From Theobroma cacao (taxonomy: Eukaryota > Streptophyta > Magnoliopsida > Malvales > Malvaceae), in contig NC_030854.1 of assembly GCF_000208745.1 (NCBI RefSeq), positions 23,567,554-23,631,553 of the forward strand: a DNA stretch of 64,000 nucleotides, given 5' to 3'. A model generated the notes under the pieces. The model was given only the letters and a program-made list of their open reading frames with translations. It ran no database searches and was not told where the DNA came from. Positions 34,252 to 46,202 of this stretch are shown in pieces. The position numbers were made by a program, and so were the translations under genes. How positions within the stretch are numbered: position 1 is the stretch's first letter; each line of letters begins with the position of its first letter.

Positions 34252-34420
34252 TCTCGTTGCAACGAGAAACTTTCGGGTTTTGAAAGGGTAGGCTGGCCAG
34301 AAACTCGCTGCAGCAAAAATCCATTTTCGTTGCAGCGAGGAAGGTACAATAGCTTCTTGCTGCAGCGAGAAACTTTCTGTTTTATGACCAAAATCTCACT
34401 GCAGCGAAAAACTTTCTATT
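34252..34420. repeat. Array of diverged TCTCGCTGCAGCGAGA palindromes
   Basis: Five variants in under 170 bp, spaced roughly 25-50 bp apart and often followed by 'aaactttct'. One more variant lies near 34573. Confidence 0.75.
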
Positions 34421-35252
34421 TTTCACCTCATTTTGATCAATTGTTGCCCTATTTTCCACTTATTTGCTACTATATTTGAGCATGGATTTCCAACATTAAG
34501 GAATAAGTGAATTAAGCTTAATATGAGGAGGTTTGGTGAGAAACCCTCGGTTAGTTGATAATTGAAATCAAGTGTTGCTGCAGTGAAAGAGCATTCTCGA
34601 AACCCTCGACCCGTCGTTTATTGACTTGATTCGCATGAATGTTATTAAAGTTTTCACTCTCTAAATCCTTTGTTGAGCATGGACTTTTTTCCAATAAGTG
34701 ATTTTTTTCTCATGTGGGGTTTACATGAGGGGTTGAATAAGATCAAAAACAAATTGCATTGTTTTGAAAAAAGAATACATCATGATTTCGTTAAACATTC
34801 CTTATGGTATGCTTGTTCCCTTTCTTGTTCACTCACTAGGTTTATATTCACCGTTTTCAACTTCATGTTTTCAGATCATGAGGCAGCCGGCAACTAGGAC
34901 GATGTGTCCTTGTAGACTTGTATCTATTTTGTGGTAGGTGTCTCGACATTCAATAGCTATACATTCATCCAAGTCCCTCCGCTGGAAGTCAAGTATTCTT
35001 TTGTTGTGTATAAACCAACCTAATGTAGATTATTAAGATACATGCTGTAGACAACGTATATACACTTGTTTAGTATGCCAGTATGAAGTGGCAATGTTTA
35101 ATATTACTTTGATCCTAAGTTAAGAAATGTGACTTAGTAGTTTATGATGGAATGATGAACACATCAGATTAATAGGCTTACTTGGGCTTAGTGGACTACA
35201 TCATTAGGCCCATGCGCTGGTCATGACCCAGAATTTGGGTTGTGACATCCAA

Positions 35253-36240
35253 TGAGCAGCGTGGGCTGTGGTGGCATGCATCACATGTCTACAAAATGAT
35301 TTATGGAAGTACTCATCACTAGTATTTCCCTTCCATATCAATTTGTCTTGAAAATGCTTGTTAAATTGCTCATTTTCCCAACCAAAAATAGTTCTCCTTA
35401 ACTTGACAATCCAAGTCTAGTTTTCTCCATTCCAAGATTCGAAGTCTTCAACTCTCCCATCTTTTTTAATTGCTAAGGCAAAGATTATCGAAAAATCAGT
35501 TTTGAGAATGCAACCATTGATCCACTCATCATCCAAAAATTTTATTTTGCTTTGCCTACCAAGAGAGATGCCGAGTCCCTCAATGATAAAGTTGCTAAGT
35601 TCACAACCACCATGAAGAGGTTTAATAATACTTTTCCAAATACTTGACATTTTTGCACTATTTTGAAGCCATGGAATGAGGTTCTTATTATCCAAACCTA
35701 ATTTTTCATCCACAATACACCTCTAAAAACCTTTCAGTTCATTTTCATAATGCCATAGCCACTTATTTAAAAATGCCTTGGTTTTTACCTCAATGTCAAC
35801 CAAACCAAGACCTCCTAAATCACAGTAATTATAGATCAAATTCCAACTAACATGATGGAGTCGACACACCAAATTTTGGATGCCCCATAAGAATTTTCTT
35901 TGGATTTTTTCAATCTCGAACTTAACCTTTTTTGGCATTTAGAAGAACGACATAAAAATATAGGCAAGTTGCTTAAGATTGATCTTAAAAGAGTTAGCCT
36001 ACCTCCCATGGACAAGCTCTTTGCTTTCGAAGTGGTAACTTGCTTTCAAATCTTTGAATGACAAGCTGCCATAAGCTAGTTGAATGAGATGTAGCCCCCA
36101 AAGGCAACCCAAGATAAGAAAATGGAAGGTTGCCAACTCTACAATTAACAAAACCACCCATCGGTTTACCAAGCCTTGTTGAATTCCCACTTCATAGATA
36201 TAGCATTTTTTAAAGTTAATTTTCAAACCGGAGATTGCCT
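35253..36240 (-). pseudogene. LINE reverse transcriptase, thumb/connection part
   Basis: Three frames together give 'KINFKKCYIYEVGI.QGLVNRW', 'KKVKFEIEKIQRKFLWG', 'DLGGLGLVDIEVKTKAFLNKWLWHYENE' and 'SIWKSIIKPL', the region after the RT palm of plant L1 elements. The palm motif itself (F-x-D-D) lies upstream of the truncation point and is absent. Frameshifts occur near 35940-36000 and 35715. Confidence 0.75.
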
Positions 36241-36258
36241 GAAAGTTAATTTTATTAT

Positions 36259-36606
36259 TGTTAGAAATTTTTAAAAAGAAGAAAAATATAACTTTGAGGG
36301 CATGAATAAAACACTTTCTTTAAGATATTTTTTCAACCTTCAAGATACAACAAAGTCCTTAACACACTTATCAGAATAGTTATAATGATAGTGTAATGAC
36401 GTTGTTTATAAAATAAATGAATGTATATGTCTTTTAATGTAAAGAGTTATTTCCTTTCATAATATAACTATTCAAAGAGTTATATTTAATAAGGTAACTA
36501 TTTATAACTCTTTAATCACAACTTTTCATTAATAAGCACTCTTCATGAATAACATTTATATATTATTTAATTTGAAAATTAAAACAATACAAAATTAATT
36601 GCTTAT
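36259..36606 (-). repeat. Old copia 3' LTR, left part (continues at 51555)
   Basis: Together with 51555-51609 this makes an LTR of about 400 bp with the inverted termini TGTTAG (36259-36264) and CTAACA (51604-51609). A copia element with a CTTAT duplication splits it. Next to its right part is a minus-strand polypurine tract (51610-51621, plus strand 'atctcccacttg'). Confidence 0.6.
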
Positions 36607-36911
36607 TGTTATGAATATATGTGAATATCCATTGTACTTCATAACATCCAATGTATCTCCCCATATCGAATGTACATATTTATGTTGGTACATCTCTATC
36701 TCCTGGTTTCATTCAGTGCATTTACATTCCTATCTACTAAGTTCATCCCCTCTATTTATGTAAATTCATTTCCCCTCTATCTATGTGTGCCTATAAATAA
36801 AGGCATTGTAGTTGATGGTAGACATACTGGAATAAGAAATGAAAAAGAAGATCTTCTTACATTCCTACTATTTTTCTCTAATATTCTCTTTCAAAGTTAT
36901 ATTTCACAACA
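36607..36911 (+). repeat. 5' LTR of the plus-strand copia
   Basis: 305 bp, TG...CA. Closely matches 51249-51554, with scattered substitutions and small indels. A TATA-like 'ctataaataaag' lies near 36791-36802. Confidence 0.88.
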
Positions 36912-36924
36912 CGTTATCAGCACA
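36912..36924 (+). promoter_or_regulatory. Primer-binding site of the plus-strand copia
   Basis: CGTTATCAGCACA follows the LTR end directly. It differs from the usual initiator-Met site (TGGTATCAGAGC), but this sequence recurs next to LTRs in some plant copia lineages. The tRNA or tRNA fragment used is not decided here. Confidence 0.5.
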
Positions 36925-37414
36925 ACACTTTAACTAACTAAAAAGGTATTTTTTTTAATTTTTCAACCAATTAGATTTTAATTTTGTATACTGTCTAACA
37001 GGTTAGAAGCCGACAATGGACCTTAAACCTCATTTCATCCCCTAAAGCGATGATGGGTCTTTGAGAATCATACTGCTATGTCTAACGTTGAGGTTAACAA
37101 TACCTCTGTTGAAATAACTCCCTTTACTCATGTAGAAACAAAAACATCCTTGGAATTCTTTGATTTCTTCAAGGAACATAATTGTCAAGATAAGGCATCA
37201 GATTGGTGGAGAATAACCCAAACTTAGGGTTTAAGGATTTTACTATTTTTCTCATTTTTTTCTCTGAATGTATTACCCTTGGCTGATTATTCCCAAGGAA
37301 GGACAATATGGCCATTTAATAAAAATTATTATGAAATTGATTCCATATTTATTATTTGAAAATTTTCAATCCCATGACTAATATGCAAATTTTCATGATA
37401 CTTAACACCTGAAG

Positions 37415-38403
37415 TTGTCAATACAAGTGCAAATAGGAATCATTGAGAAAAAGGAAGATGTCTGTTTGCTTGATAATGCAACGACACATACCATACTTTG
37501 TGGCAAGCATTTTTTATGGAGTATGATGTTTCGTAAAGCAAATGTCCATACACTATCATATCCTAATAGGATTATTGATGGCTCCAGAATGCCACAATTG
37601 TTCTATCAAAGGGCACCACCTGGCATACGAGGATGCATTGCTAGTAGTAAATCAAAGAGGAATATACTTAGCTTAAAATATGTATGTCGTAATGGGTACC
37701 ATCTTGAGACAATTATGAGCAAGATAAGGAATGTCTTTACATCACTTCTTAAAAGATAGGCCAAAAGACCATCCATGAAAAGCTTAAAGCTTCAACTATA
37801 TCATTGTATTGTGTCACTATTAGAGCTGTTGAATCCTATGCTACCATGTCTTAGAAACTAATAAACCCTGATGAGTTTCAACTTTGGCATGAATGCCTAA
37901 GTCACTTGAGAGCTACGATGATGCGTAGGATAATCCAAAATACTAAAAGACACCCTTTAAAGGATACAAAGGTTTTGTAGTCCAAAGATTATACTCGTGA
38001 AACTTATTCACAAGGAAAACTTATTATTAAACCTTCTGTGACAAAGGTGAATCTTGAATCCCCTTTATTCTTGCAAAGAATCCAGGGTGATATTTATGGA
38101 CCAATACAATTGGTAAGTAGGTCGTTTCGATATTTCATGGTATTAGTGGATGCATCCTATAAATGGTCTCATGTTTTCTTATTATCTACGCGTAACGTCA
38201 CCTTTGCACATTTACTTGTGAAGATTATAAGGCTTCAAACACATTTCCCTGATTATCCAATCAAAAGCATAAGGATGGATAATGCTGGTGAATTTACATC
38301 AAAGAGTTTTGATGCATATTGTGCTTCAATAGAAATTGAGTTTGAGCACTCAGCTCCACATGTTCATCCTTAAAATGATTTGGTAGAGTCCTTGATTAAA
38401 CAC
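37415..38403 (+). pseudogene. copia protease and N-terminal integrase relic
   Basis: At 37415-37759 the frame gives 'CLLDNATTHTILCGKHFL', a copia protease site with Asn where the catalytic D-S/T-G/A motif has Ser. At about 37870-38040 a GAG-pre-integrase remnant follows ('LWHECLSHLRATMMRRI'-like). At 38038-38373 the integrase core gives 'GDIYGPI' (first Asp), 'FMVLVDASYKWSHVFLL' and 'IRMDNAGEFTS' (second Asp). After 'VESLIKH' the reading stops at 38403, where the SIRE-like LTR begins. The gag ORF is mostly missing; only a short piece near 37080-37220 might belong to it. Confidence 0.78.
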
Positions 38404-39524
38404 TGTTGGTCCCAATAATATGTGCTAGAGGGGGGGTGAATAGTACAATTTGGGTCTTTCAAAGATTGTCTCTAAGTGTAAACAAAGTGAGACAAATGAA
38501 GGAAAGAAAATAAAACAAAAATAAAGTAAACAAGACAGAAGAATTTAGAGTGGTTCGGTCCAAGACCTACATCCGCTACCTTGATTATCCAACCAAAGAT
38601 TTTCCAAACAATCCACTAAGAACAGATGAAATTCACAAGCTTTCACCAAGCTTTACAATGGCTTCTACAAGGCTCAGCCAAAACCTTTTTACACTAGTTT
38701 TTCCTGGGCTCAACTATAACCCAAAGTGGTTTTTCCAAGGCTCAACCACAACCTATAACAATCAAGCTATCTCAAGCTTGAATAACTTTTTAAAGTGACT
38801 TCCTCACTCTAAGAATACAAGAAAAGAAGTAAAAGAAAGTACCTATGATCACAAGTTGATCTAAATGGCACAAGGTTGAGTGCAGAATACAAGTACAAAG
38901 AATGGGCGTTAAGGTGCAATAGGGTACAAAAGAGATTTTCTGGTTTTTCAGCTCTTATCTGGTTCAAATCTCTCTAATACTTCCAAGAACTACTTTCTAA
39001 CTGTTGGAAGACCCTTTGGTACTGGGAGAAACTTCTCTGATGGCAATTTGACAGTTTTCTAGCCGTTGGAGACAGTTGAGAGTCTGTTCTAGCCGTTACT
39101 CTGTCTTTTGCTGCAGTTTTCAAACTTGCAGATAGAATGCTTTTAGTCGACTGACCAATATCTTAATTGACTAAGTTGTCTCTGTTTTCTGCTCCTTGTC
39201 TCTGGCAGTTCTGGCAATAAGCACTTAGTCGACTAGCTCATTTCTTATCGACTAAGTTGGTTTTGTTTCTCAATAATCTTCAGCCCGCCATTTCTCCAAT
39301 TTGAATCTTGGCCAGCCAACATTTTTCCTTGTTCAACTAATGAGCTTCCTCCTTGTTAAGTAGTCATGTCTTATCATTTTTATATATCTTTTTCTTTTAA
39401 TATACACTTTTGAAAGATTGATTTATTAATTTCATACATTAATTTTCTTGCACACTTAAGTAAAGGCATTAGACACAAATGTTTGGGAATGTTTTATTAT
39501 CATCAAAAACTAATGGAGCCAACA
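38404..39524 (-). repeat. 3' LTR of the SIRE-like element
   Basis: 1121 bp; matches 47530-48648 throughout. On the minus strand it starts TGTTGGCTCCATTAG and ends TTGGGACCAACA. It contains several 'ttagtcgactaa'-type motifs (39145-39260). Confidence 0.9.
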
Positions 39525-39537
39525 ATCTCCCCCTTTT
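39525..39537 (-). promoter_or_regulatory. Polypurine tract of the SIRE-like element
   Basis: The minus strand reads AAAAAGGGGGAGA followed by the LTR start, the primer for plus-strand DNA synthesis. Confidence 0.75.
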
Positions 39538-40344
39538 TGATGATGACAAAACATTCCTTGATTAACCGCATAGTGTCTTCTTACTCATTTTAATTTCTAC
39601 AGAAAATGAAGATTGCTCCCCCTAAGCGTATGCTCTCCCTTAGTGTGTGCATATTTTGCTTACTTTATTCCAGCAAATTTTATTCTAGTTATACAGAAAA
39701 TAACATTGTACATTTAGAGTATACATATGTGCATAATTTTTGGGTGATTTATAGCAATGAATGTTGACAATTATTAATAGAAAATTCAGCAAAGTCTATC
39801 AACAGCATATTGTCATCAGATTTTGTCTATTCCCTTCATAAATTAGTCAACACACTATACACAACATCTATAATTATTTACAAATGCAATTTGTTTAATT
39901 ATCAGCATACAGCAGCAGTTATCAGCATCAGTCAAATATGGTGCATCAACAGATTTTGTTAACAATAGTTAAAATATCATGGATAGTAAACTATTGACAA
40001 ACATTCAATTTTCAGCAATCAAACATCATAGAGATATTAGCATTTATGTCTTACACTACCATATAAACAACAAAATTAAAATTGAGTGTTCAAATGCCAC
40101 CATGGCACAAATAGCAGTTAATCAAAAAGATGTTTTGAAATTGCCCCTAGACTATTTTTGCTTCCTATCCCCTATTTTTCTAAGTTCCTACTCATGGTTC
40201 ATTTATGCTTTCTTTCTTCCCTGAGTTCCTTCCTGGTTTCTCCACCCTAACATTTTTTTTAATTTTTTGCTGGTTCTTGGTTCCTTCTCCCTTGGTTCTG
40301 CCATTCTACTTCCCCTTTTTTGTCAACATCAAAGTAAGGTGCTT

Positions 40345-42260
40345 TTAGTCTTTTGATGTGTCAGAGGGTGTGGATTCAGTGTCGTAGAAAGGGTTAAGAG
40401 GAAAAAGAGAGGGTTCTCTTAGAGGTGATGATTTTTTAAGAGAAGGTTCAGGTGAAGATACATTGACTGGAGTCTGAGGTGAAGTGACTGGAGCTGTCTT
40501 GGATTTGTCTGCCAATCGAGAAAAATTTCTTTTCTTGAAAAATGCTGTCTTTGTGGCCATAGTTTTCCTTCCTTTGGTGGGTGGTTTTGTCACTAGCTGT
40601 GGTGTTGTAGTAACTTTTTGTTTTCCTTTTCCAGATTTGGCTTTTATTTTTGGAACTGGTGCAGGTGCATTCTGTTGATCTTCTATCTCTACAATTGTTT
40701 TTTTAGCCTATTTCTCAACTTGCTCTTCCCTAACCATTTGTTGGAACAATCCCATGATTGAAACTTCTTCAGAATGTGGAGGAAATGGTTGAGGTTCTAG
40801 TTGAGGCTGAGGTTTAGTGGGGGTATTTTCTCGATCAGACGCAGTTTCCTCAGTGCCTTGATCAGATTCATCCCTATCCTGTAGCTCAGGTGAAGGTGAT
40901 TTTCTTGGCTGTTCTTCTTCTAGCTCATGACCTTCTGTTGGAACACCATAACTTGCACCATGAGAAGCAAACCCTTCTGCTTGCAAAGCTAAACTTTCAA
41001 CATGTTGCTGTACTGGTGCAGCACTTGTTGTTTTAGAGGAATCAACAACAGTAAGTTCTGATGGGATTTGTTCTTTTTCCTTTACTTCATTTTCCAATTT
41101 AGCAAGTTTCTCTTCAATCTTCAGTAATCTAGCACCTTGATCAATTAGCTTTCCATCCATCCTCATTAATAGATTAAAGATCATTTCACTTGAGAATTGT
41201 GAGGATGCTCCCTCTGTTGGTGCTGGTATTGCAAAACCTTGGGTGTTTTAGTGAATTTCTCACCATCCAGCTTGTATCCCATTTTGATCAAGCTGCCATA
41301 GTAAATGGCTTGATCTCTGGTCTTCACCATATCTATTTCATACCTCTTGGCCCAAACTCTCTTTTTCTGGACAAAGGATGAGATGACATTCCCATAAGGT
41401 AGATTGACTTTATCAAGTTTGCAAGCTACTCTCATCTTTCAATCATGAACCTGCCTACATTCAGAGCAACCCCAATGAAGGCATATTTCATCAACCAAAG
41501 ATCCTGAAAGCTGATGTAACTTAAACTTCCACTTATGCCCTGGATGTTTGCTTCTACAAAGTAGTGCAAAATCCTTATCTGGGGTTAATTATCAGATCGA
41601 AATTGCTCTTTGAAGAATATTTTTCCTTCCTCCCGGTGATGATTTCCCGTAATGATGATGGATCGTATTTCTCTGGGAACTCATACTCACCTTCTTCACA
41701 TTCAACTTTCAGTAAACTACCTAAATCATCAGCAGTGACAACAAATTCTTTCCCATTCAAATACACATTCAGACCATTTTCGATATAGTCATCAGAATCC
41801 TATAATTCTTTTTCTTCTAAAGCAATGCTAGAATAGAATTCCTTTACCAGACTTGCATTGTAAGATCTATTCTTAAAAGTGCTATATCCTTTCAGTTTCA
41901 GTTCATTAAAATAGTCGGATAAACTTGTCTGAATTTCTAAGTTCTCATCAAAACTCTTCCAGTTGATATATTTGCCACAAGTTATAAGTGCATTCTCAAT
42001 TTTTCTGAACCTCAGTTCATGCATCCTATTTCTAAACTTAGAAGAGGAAGAACTAGTACCTTTCTTGAGTGTGGATTCCTTGTCCTTCTTTTTTTCTATT
42101 TTTTGCCTCTTTTCTTTCAGTTTTTTAGATATCTCTTTCACTGAAGCAGACGAGATTTTCTGTTTCTTTTTCAATACTTTTATTTCTAATCCTTCTTCCA
42201 CTGGTCTTTTTCCTTTCTTTTTTTTTCAGTGATTTCTCTACTTCGAGATGTTTTTGCCAT
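40345..42260 (-). pseudogene. SIRE-type ORF3 (env-like position), broken
   Basis: The open stretches follow each other on the minus strand downstream of pol. The first (from an ATG at 42260, with a frameshift in an A-run near 42220) is very Lys-rich and ends in 'SDYFNELKLKGYSTF' and 'ASLVKEFYSS'. After an in-frame stop at 41800-41802 it continues with 'VYLNGKEFVVTADDLGSLL' (41766-41575). Further pieces lie at 41435-41181, 41184-40708 (heptad-like 'LLKIEEKLAKLENEV', then Pro/Glu-rich) and 40593-40345 (Ser/Pro/Lys-rich). The text resembles the plant-specific domain often seen in retrotransposon ORF3s. No clear signal peptide or transmembrane helix is readable, so an envelope role is only positional. 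Confidence 0.65.
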
Positions 42261-42599
42261 TTTGATTCTGAAAATTTCTGACTTGGGTTTGAGGGTTTTA
42301 GTTTTGGTATGAGTCGGTTTCAGAGGCAAGAAAGTGGAGAGAAAAGGGTTTCAGTTTCAGATTTTTGAGTTTCAGGGGAGAGAAAATGGAGAAAAAGAAG
42401 TTGTTAGCAGTTTTAATTTCTCTTAGAAAACCGTTCACCTCCCTCTTAAATATTGCCCTATTTTATTTGCTAAAAATTTCAAAACTCCCTCTAAATTTTT
42501 GTTATTCACTTTAGGCAGTATTTCTTCATTCCTTATCACTCGGTACACACATTCTTTATATTATTTTACTCATTCCTTATTTTATTCACTGAGTGTTAT

Positions 42600-42660
42600 T
42601 AATTAATGCTATCAGAATACTCTTAGTTGACTAAGATTCATCTTAGTCAACTAAATGCAT
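42600..42660. repeat. TTAGTTGACTAAG motifs between pol and ORF3
   Basis: CTTAGTTGACTAAG and CTTAGTCAACTAAAT occur 9 bases apart in opposite sense. The same motif recurs in both LTRs of the element. Confidence 0.6.
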
Positions 42661-42691
42661 TCTTTTTCATGTTCATGAACCAAAGGTTTTC

Positions 42692-44179
42692 TCACAATTC
42701 CTGCTGACTAATCATACCTAGATTTCTTCTAATTTCATAAAATTTATCTTCATTTAGCGGTTTAGTAAAAATATTAGCTAGTTGATGCAAAGTATTCACA
42801 AATTCAATTTTAACATCATTTCTCACTACATGGTTTCTAACAAAATGATGTCTAATGTCAATGTGTTTTGTTCTAGAGTGTTGCACAGGATTCTTTGAAA
42901 TATTAATTGCACTTGTATTGTCACAGTATATTGGTATTTTACGCATTGATAACCCATAGTCCTCTAATTGTTGTTTAATCCACAATATTTGGGCACAGTA
43001 ACTACTTAATGATACATACTCTACTTCTGCTGTAGATAAAGCCACTGAATTTTGCTTTTTGCTAAACCATGACACTAGCATACTACCTATAAATTGGCAT
43101 GTTCCACTAATGCTTTTCCTATCAGTTTTGCTGCCAGCAAAATCAGCATCCGAATATCTAACTAGGCTAAAAGTTGATTTTCTAGAATACCATATGCCTA
43201 GAGTTTGAGTTTCTAAGAGTTATCTAAAAATTCTCTTAACAGCTGTTAAGTGTGATTCTTTAGGTTGTGACTGAAATCTAGCACACAAACACACACTAAA
43301 CTGAATATCTTGTCTACTTGCTGTTAAGTAAAGTAGTGAACCAATCATACCTCTATATAGCTTTTGATCTACATTCTTTCCTTTTTCATCAAGATCAAGT
43401 CTTGTGGATGGACTCATTGGTGTGGAGATTGGTTTTAGCTTCAGCATATCGAACTTTTTGAGCATATCTTGAGTGTACCTTTTTTGGTTGATGATGATTC
43501 CTTTTTCACTTTGCTTAATTTGAAGACTAAGAAAGTACTTCAATTCACTTATCATGCGCATCTAAAGTTCACTCCGCATTTCTTTTGCAAAGTTCTTGCA
43601 TAAAGCCTCATTAGTTGCACCAAAAACAATATCATCCACATATATTTGCACAACAATTAAATCATTTAGATATCTTTTAATGAACAATGTAGTATCAATG
43701 CTGCCTCTAACATACCCTTTTTCAACCAAAAATTTTGAAAGCCTCTCATACCAAGCTTTAGGAGCTTCTTTCAATCCATACAATGCTTTGTGGAGTTTCA
43801 AAACATGATATGGTTTTTCAAAATCTTCAAAGCCTGGTGGTTGTTCAACATATACTTCCTCTTGAATGAATCCATTTAAAAATGCACTTTTTACGTCCAT
43901 TTGGTACAATTTGAAATTCATGAAGCATGCAAAAGCTAACAACAACCTTATGGCTTTAATTCTAGCAACCGGTGCAAAGGTTTCATCATAGTCTATTCCT
44001 TCCTCTTGGTTGTATCCTTGGGCTACTAACCTAGATTTATTTCTAACCACATTTCCTTGCTCATCTACTTCATTTCTAAACACCCATTTTGTGCCAACAA
44101 TAGGGTGATTTGAAGGTCTAGGTACTAATGACCATACATGATTTCTTTTGAATTGGTCAAGTTCCTCTTGCGTGGCCAT
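42692..44179 (-). pseudogene. SIRE-like reverse transcriptase and RNase H
   Basis: One reading frame with few breaks. RT (44179-43562) shows 'GTKWVFRNEVDEQG', 'RLVAQGYNQEEGIDYDETFAPVAR' in separate blocks, 'DVKSAFLNG' and the catalytic YVDD at 43631-43642. An in-frame TAG follows at 43562-43564 and another stop near 43220. RNase H (43219-42692) gives 'SDADFAGSKTDRKS', 'ALSTAEVEYVSLS', 'DNTSAINISKNPVQHSRTKH' and the terminal 'NIFTKPL'. Key RT and RNase H residues look preserved. Two or three stops are the main damage, so this is the best-preserved pol in the window. Confidence 0.88.
43631..43642 (-). other. Reverse transcriptase YVDD active site
   Basis: Tyr-Val-Asp-Asp, followed by Ile-Val-Phe-Gly as usual in copia elements. 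Both metal-binding aspartates are intact. Confidence 0.85.
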
Positions 44180-44338
44180 TATCCAACTTTCCTCATTTTC
44201 AGCTTCTTCAAAGTTTTTAGACTCAATTCGAGATATGAATGCTGAAAATTCACATGTTTCTCTTGTTGCTTTCCTAGTTCTAACTCCTTGAGAAATATCA
44301 CCTATTATTTGATCTTGTGGATGGTCTCTTACAAATCT

Positions 44339-45451
44339 CTAACTTCTTGGAATGTCATTATGCTGATTTTCTGTTCTTTGCAAATCTTTTAGAGGTGGAG
44401 TTTCATTTTCTCTTCTAGATGAGCTTTCTTCACTATTTTTATTGTTTTCGAAACTTATTTTTTCCATTTTTTTTTCTAGGATTTCTACATTATCATCATC
44501 AACATGAATTTCCTTTAGTAAATCATTGGACTCATCAAAAACTACATGGATCGATTCTTCAACATTTAGAGTCCTTTTGTTGAAAACTCTATAAGCCTTG
44601 GAGTTTAATGCATATCTTAAAAATATTGCTTCATCACTCTTTGCATCAAACTTTCCTAGGGGCTGTTTCCATTGTTCAATAAAAAACATTTACAGCCAAA
44701 ACTCCTAAGAAATGTTTGGTTTCCTACCCTTGTAAAGTTCATATGGTGTCTTAGTTATCATGGGTCTTATTGAGACTATATTAAGTATATAAGCTGCTAT
44801 GTTCACAACCTCATCCTAAAAATATTTTGGTAAGTTATTCTCACATAGCATAGTCCTATCCATTTCTTTTAAAGTTCGATTTTTCCTCTCTACAACTCCA
44901 TTTTGCCGGGGTGTTCTAGGTGTAGAGAAATTGTGATCCAACCCTTTTTTGTTGTAAATTTCTTCAAATTCTCCTCCATGATCACTCCTTATGCTAACTA
45001 TGGCTAGTCCTTTTTCATTCTCCACTTTCCTACAATGACTTATAAAAGCTGATAATGCATCATTCTTATGAGCAAGAAAATAAACCCAAGTATATCTAGA
45101 GTAGTCATCAACTATTACAAAGCCATAAGATTTTCCTCCTAAACTAGTTGTGCTTATTAGACCAAATAGATCAATATGTAATAATTCAAGAGGTCTAGAT
45201 GTTGACAGAATCTTCTTAGTTTTGAAAGATGTTCTAACTTGTTTTCCTAGTGGACAAGCATCACATATTTTCTCTTTTTCAGATTTTAAATCCGACAGCC
45301 CAACAACTAAGTTTTTTCTAATCAATTTTGATATAGTATGCAAGCTTACATGTCTTAATCTCCTATGCCATATCCAGCTGTCATTTTCAGCATTTGCAAC
45401 AAGGCATATTTCATTATTTATTTCAATATCCTCAAGAAAAACAATATACAT
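44339..45451 (-). pseudogene. SIRE-like integrase
   Basis: The reading from 45451 gives the pre-integrase zinc block 'WHRRLRHVS...CDACPLGKQ' (H-x3-H...C-x2-C-type), then 'LLHIDLFG' (first catalytic Asp), 'IVDDYSRYTWVYFL' and 'SIRSDHGGEFE' (second Asp), and 'TPRQNGVVERKNRTL' (Glu). A break lies at 44690-44816. The C-terminal part (44689-44339) gives 'PLGKFDAKSDEAIFLRYALNS' and 'VVFDES', followed by an acidic linker. The catalytic D-D-E residues are visible, but the frame is broken. Confidence 0.85.
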
Positions 45452-45589
45452 ATTCTTTAATCTCTTTCCTATAAATGAGACTTTGTTTGTACCTATATTT
45501 ATTACTTCACACTTGTTTGAATCAAAACATACTTTAAATCTTTTGTCACATAATTGACTAATGCTTAATAATTATGCTTCAAACCCTTA

Positions 45590-46172
45590 ACTAACAACAC
45601 ATGACTGATTTGAGTTTGGGAGTTCTTACCAATCGTACCTATCCCATGAATCCTACCTTTTGAGTCATCACCAAAGGATATGGTACCTCCTTTTCTTTTG
45701 TCTAGCTGAGCAATAACATTTCATCTCCTATCATGTGCCATGAGCAACTATTATCCATGTACCAAGGTTGCTTCTTCTTGAGTTGAGCTCTTGAACATGT
45801 CTCTTTTAAGTGCAGCTCAACCTACAAAATAGCATTTCAGTTTTTCTTTATAGGTACCCATACTTTGATGGGTCCTTGAGTGTTAGTTGCAATATAGGAT
45901 CCTTTAGGAACCCAAATTTTTCTGATTTCCTGCACATTTCTTTTCTTAAAACAATCATATGATAAATGACCATGTTTACCATAATTATAATATCTAGGTA
46001 ATACATTAGCAGAATTTTTATTGTGGTATGCATATCTTTTTGAAGATTCATTTTTCAAACATTTAAGAGCTGTGTTTTCATCAGGTAATTTTTGCACATC
46101 ATCATACTTATTATCCAACTCAAATTTTAAAACTTCAAAATTTGTTTTTGAGTGTTCTAACTTAATTTGCAA
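45590..46172 (-). pseudogene. SIRE-like gag tail and protease relic
   Basis: The frame from 46172 gives a coiled-coil end and then 'YYNYGKHGHLSYDC', a second zinc knuckle that has lost its first two cysteines. 'IWVPKGSYIATNTQGP' follows, typical of SIRE elements. Further down (about 45780-45700) 'WYMDNSCSWHM' is a decayed protease site in which Gly of D-S-G is lost and an Asn is gained. Frameshifts follow. Confidence 0.7.
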
Positions 46173-46202
46173 AATATTTCTTTGCTCAAAAATAGAATTG
46201 AA

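Larger units (their letters stand above)
32712..35247 (+). repeat. Family A solo LTR, copy 2
   Basis: Starts TGTGAGACCTTGACC and ends GGGTTGTGACA, flanked by exact TCCAA duplications (32707-32711 and 35248-35252). Length 2536 bp, no coding sequence inside. Parallel to copy 1 from end to end: TATA box at 33102-33111, putative introns 33431-33647 and 33724-34874, hairpin repeats 33915-34047, palindrome array 34252-34420. It is inserted in the same LINE as copy 1, on the strand opposite to the LINE. Confidence 0.88.
28792..36240 (-). mobile_element. 5'-truncated L1-type LINE, split by two solo LTRs
   Basis: On the minus strand: RT thumb region (36240-35253), insertion A2, zf-RVT region (32711-32273), RNase H (about 32240-31698), insertion A1, then 3' UTR and poly(A) tail (29239 down to a T-run at 28790-28801 on the plus strand). 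The 7-bp sequence GAAAGTT occurs at 28785-28791 and at 36241-36247, immediately outside the tail and the truncation point, and is the target-site duplication. Without the two LTRs the copy is about 2.5 kb. All coding parts are interrupted. Confidence 0.85.
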
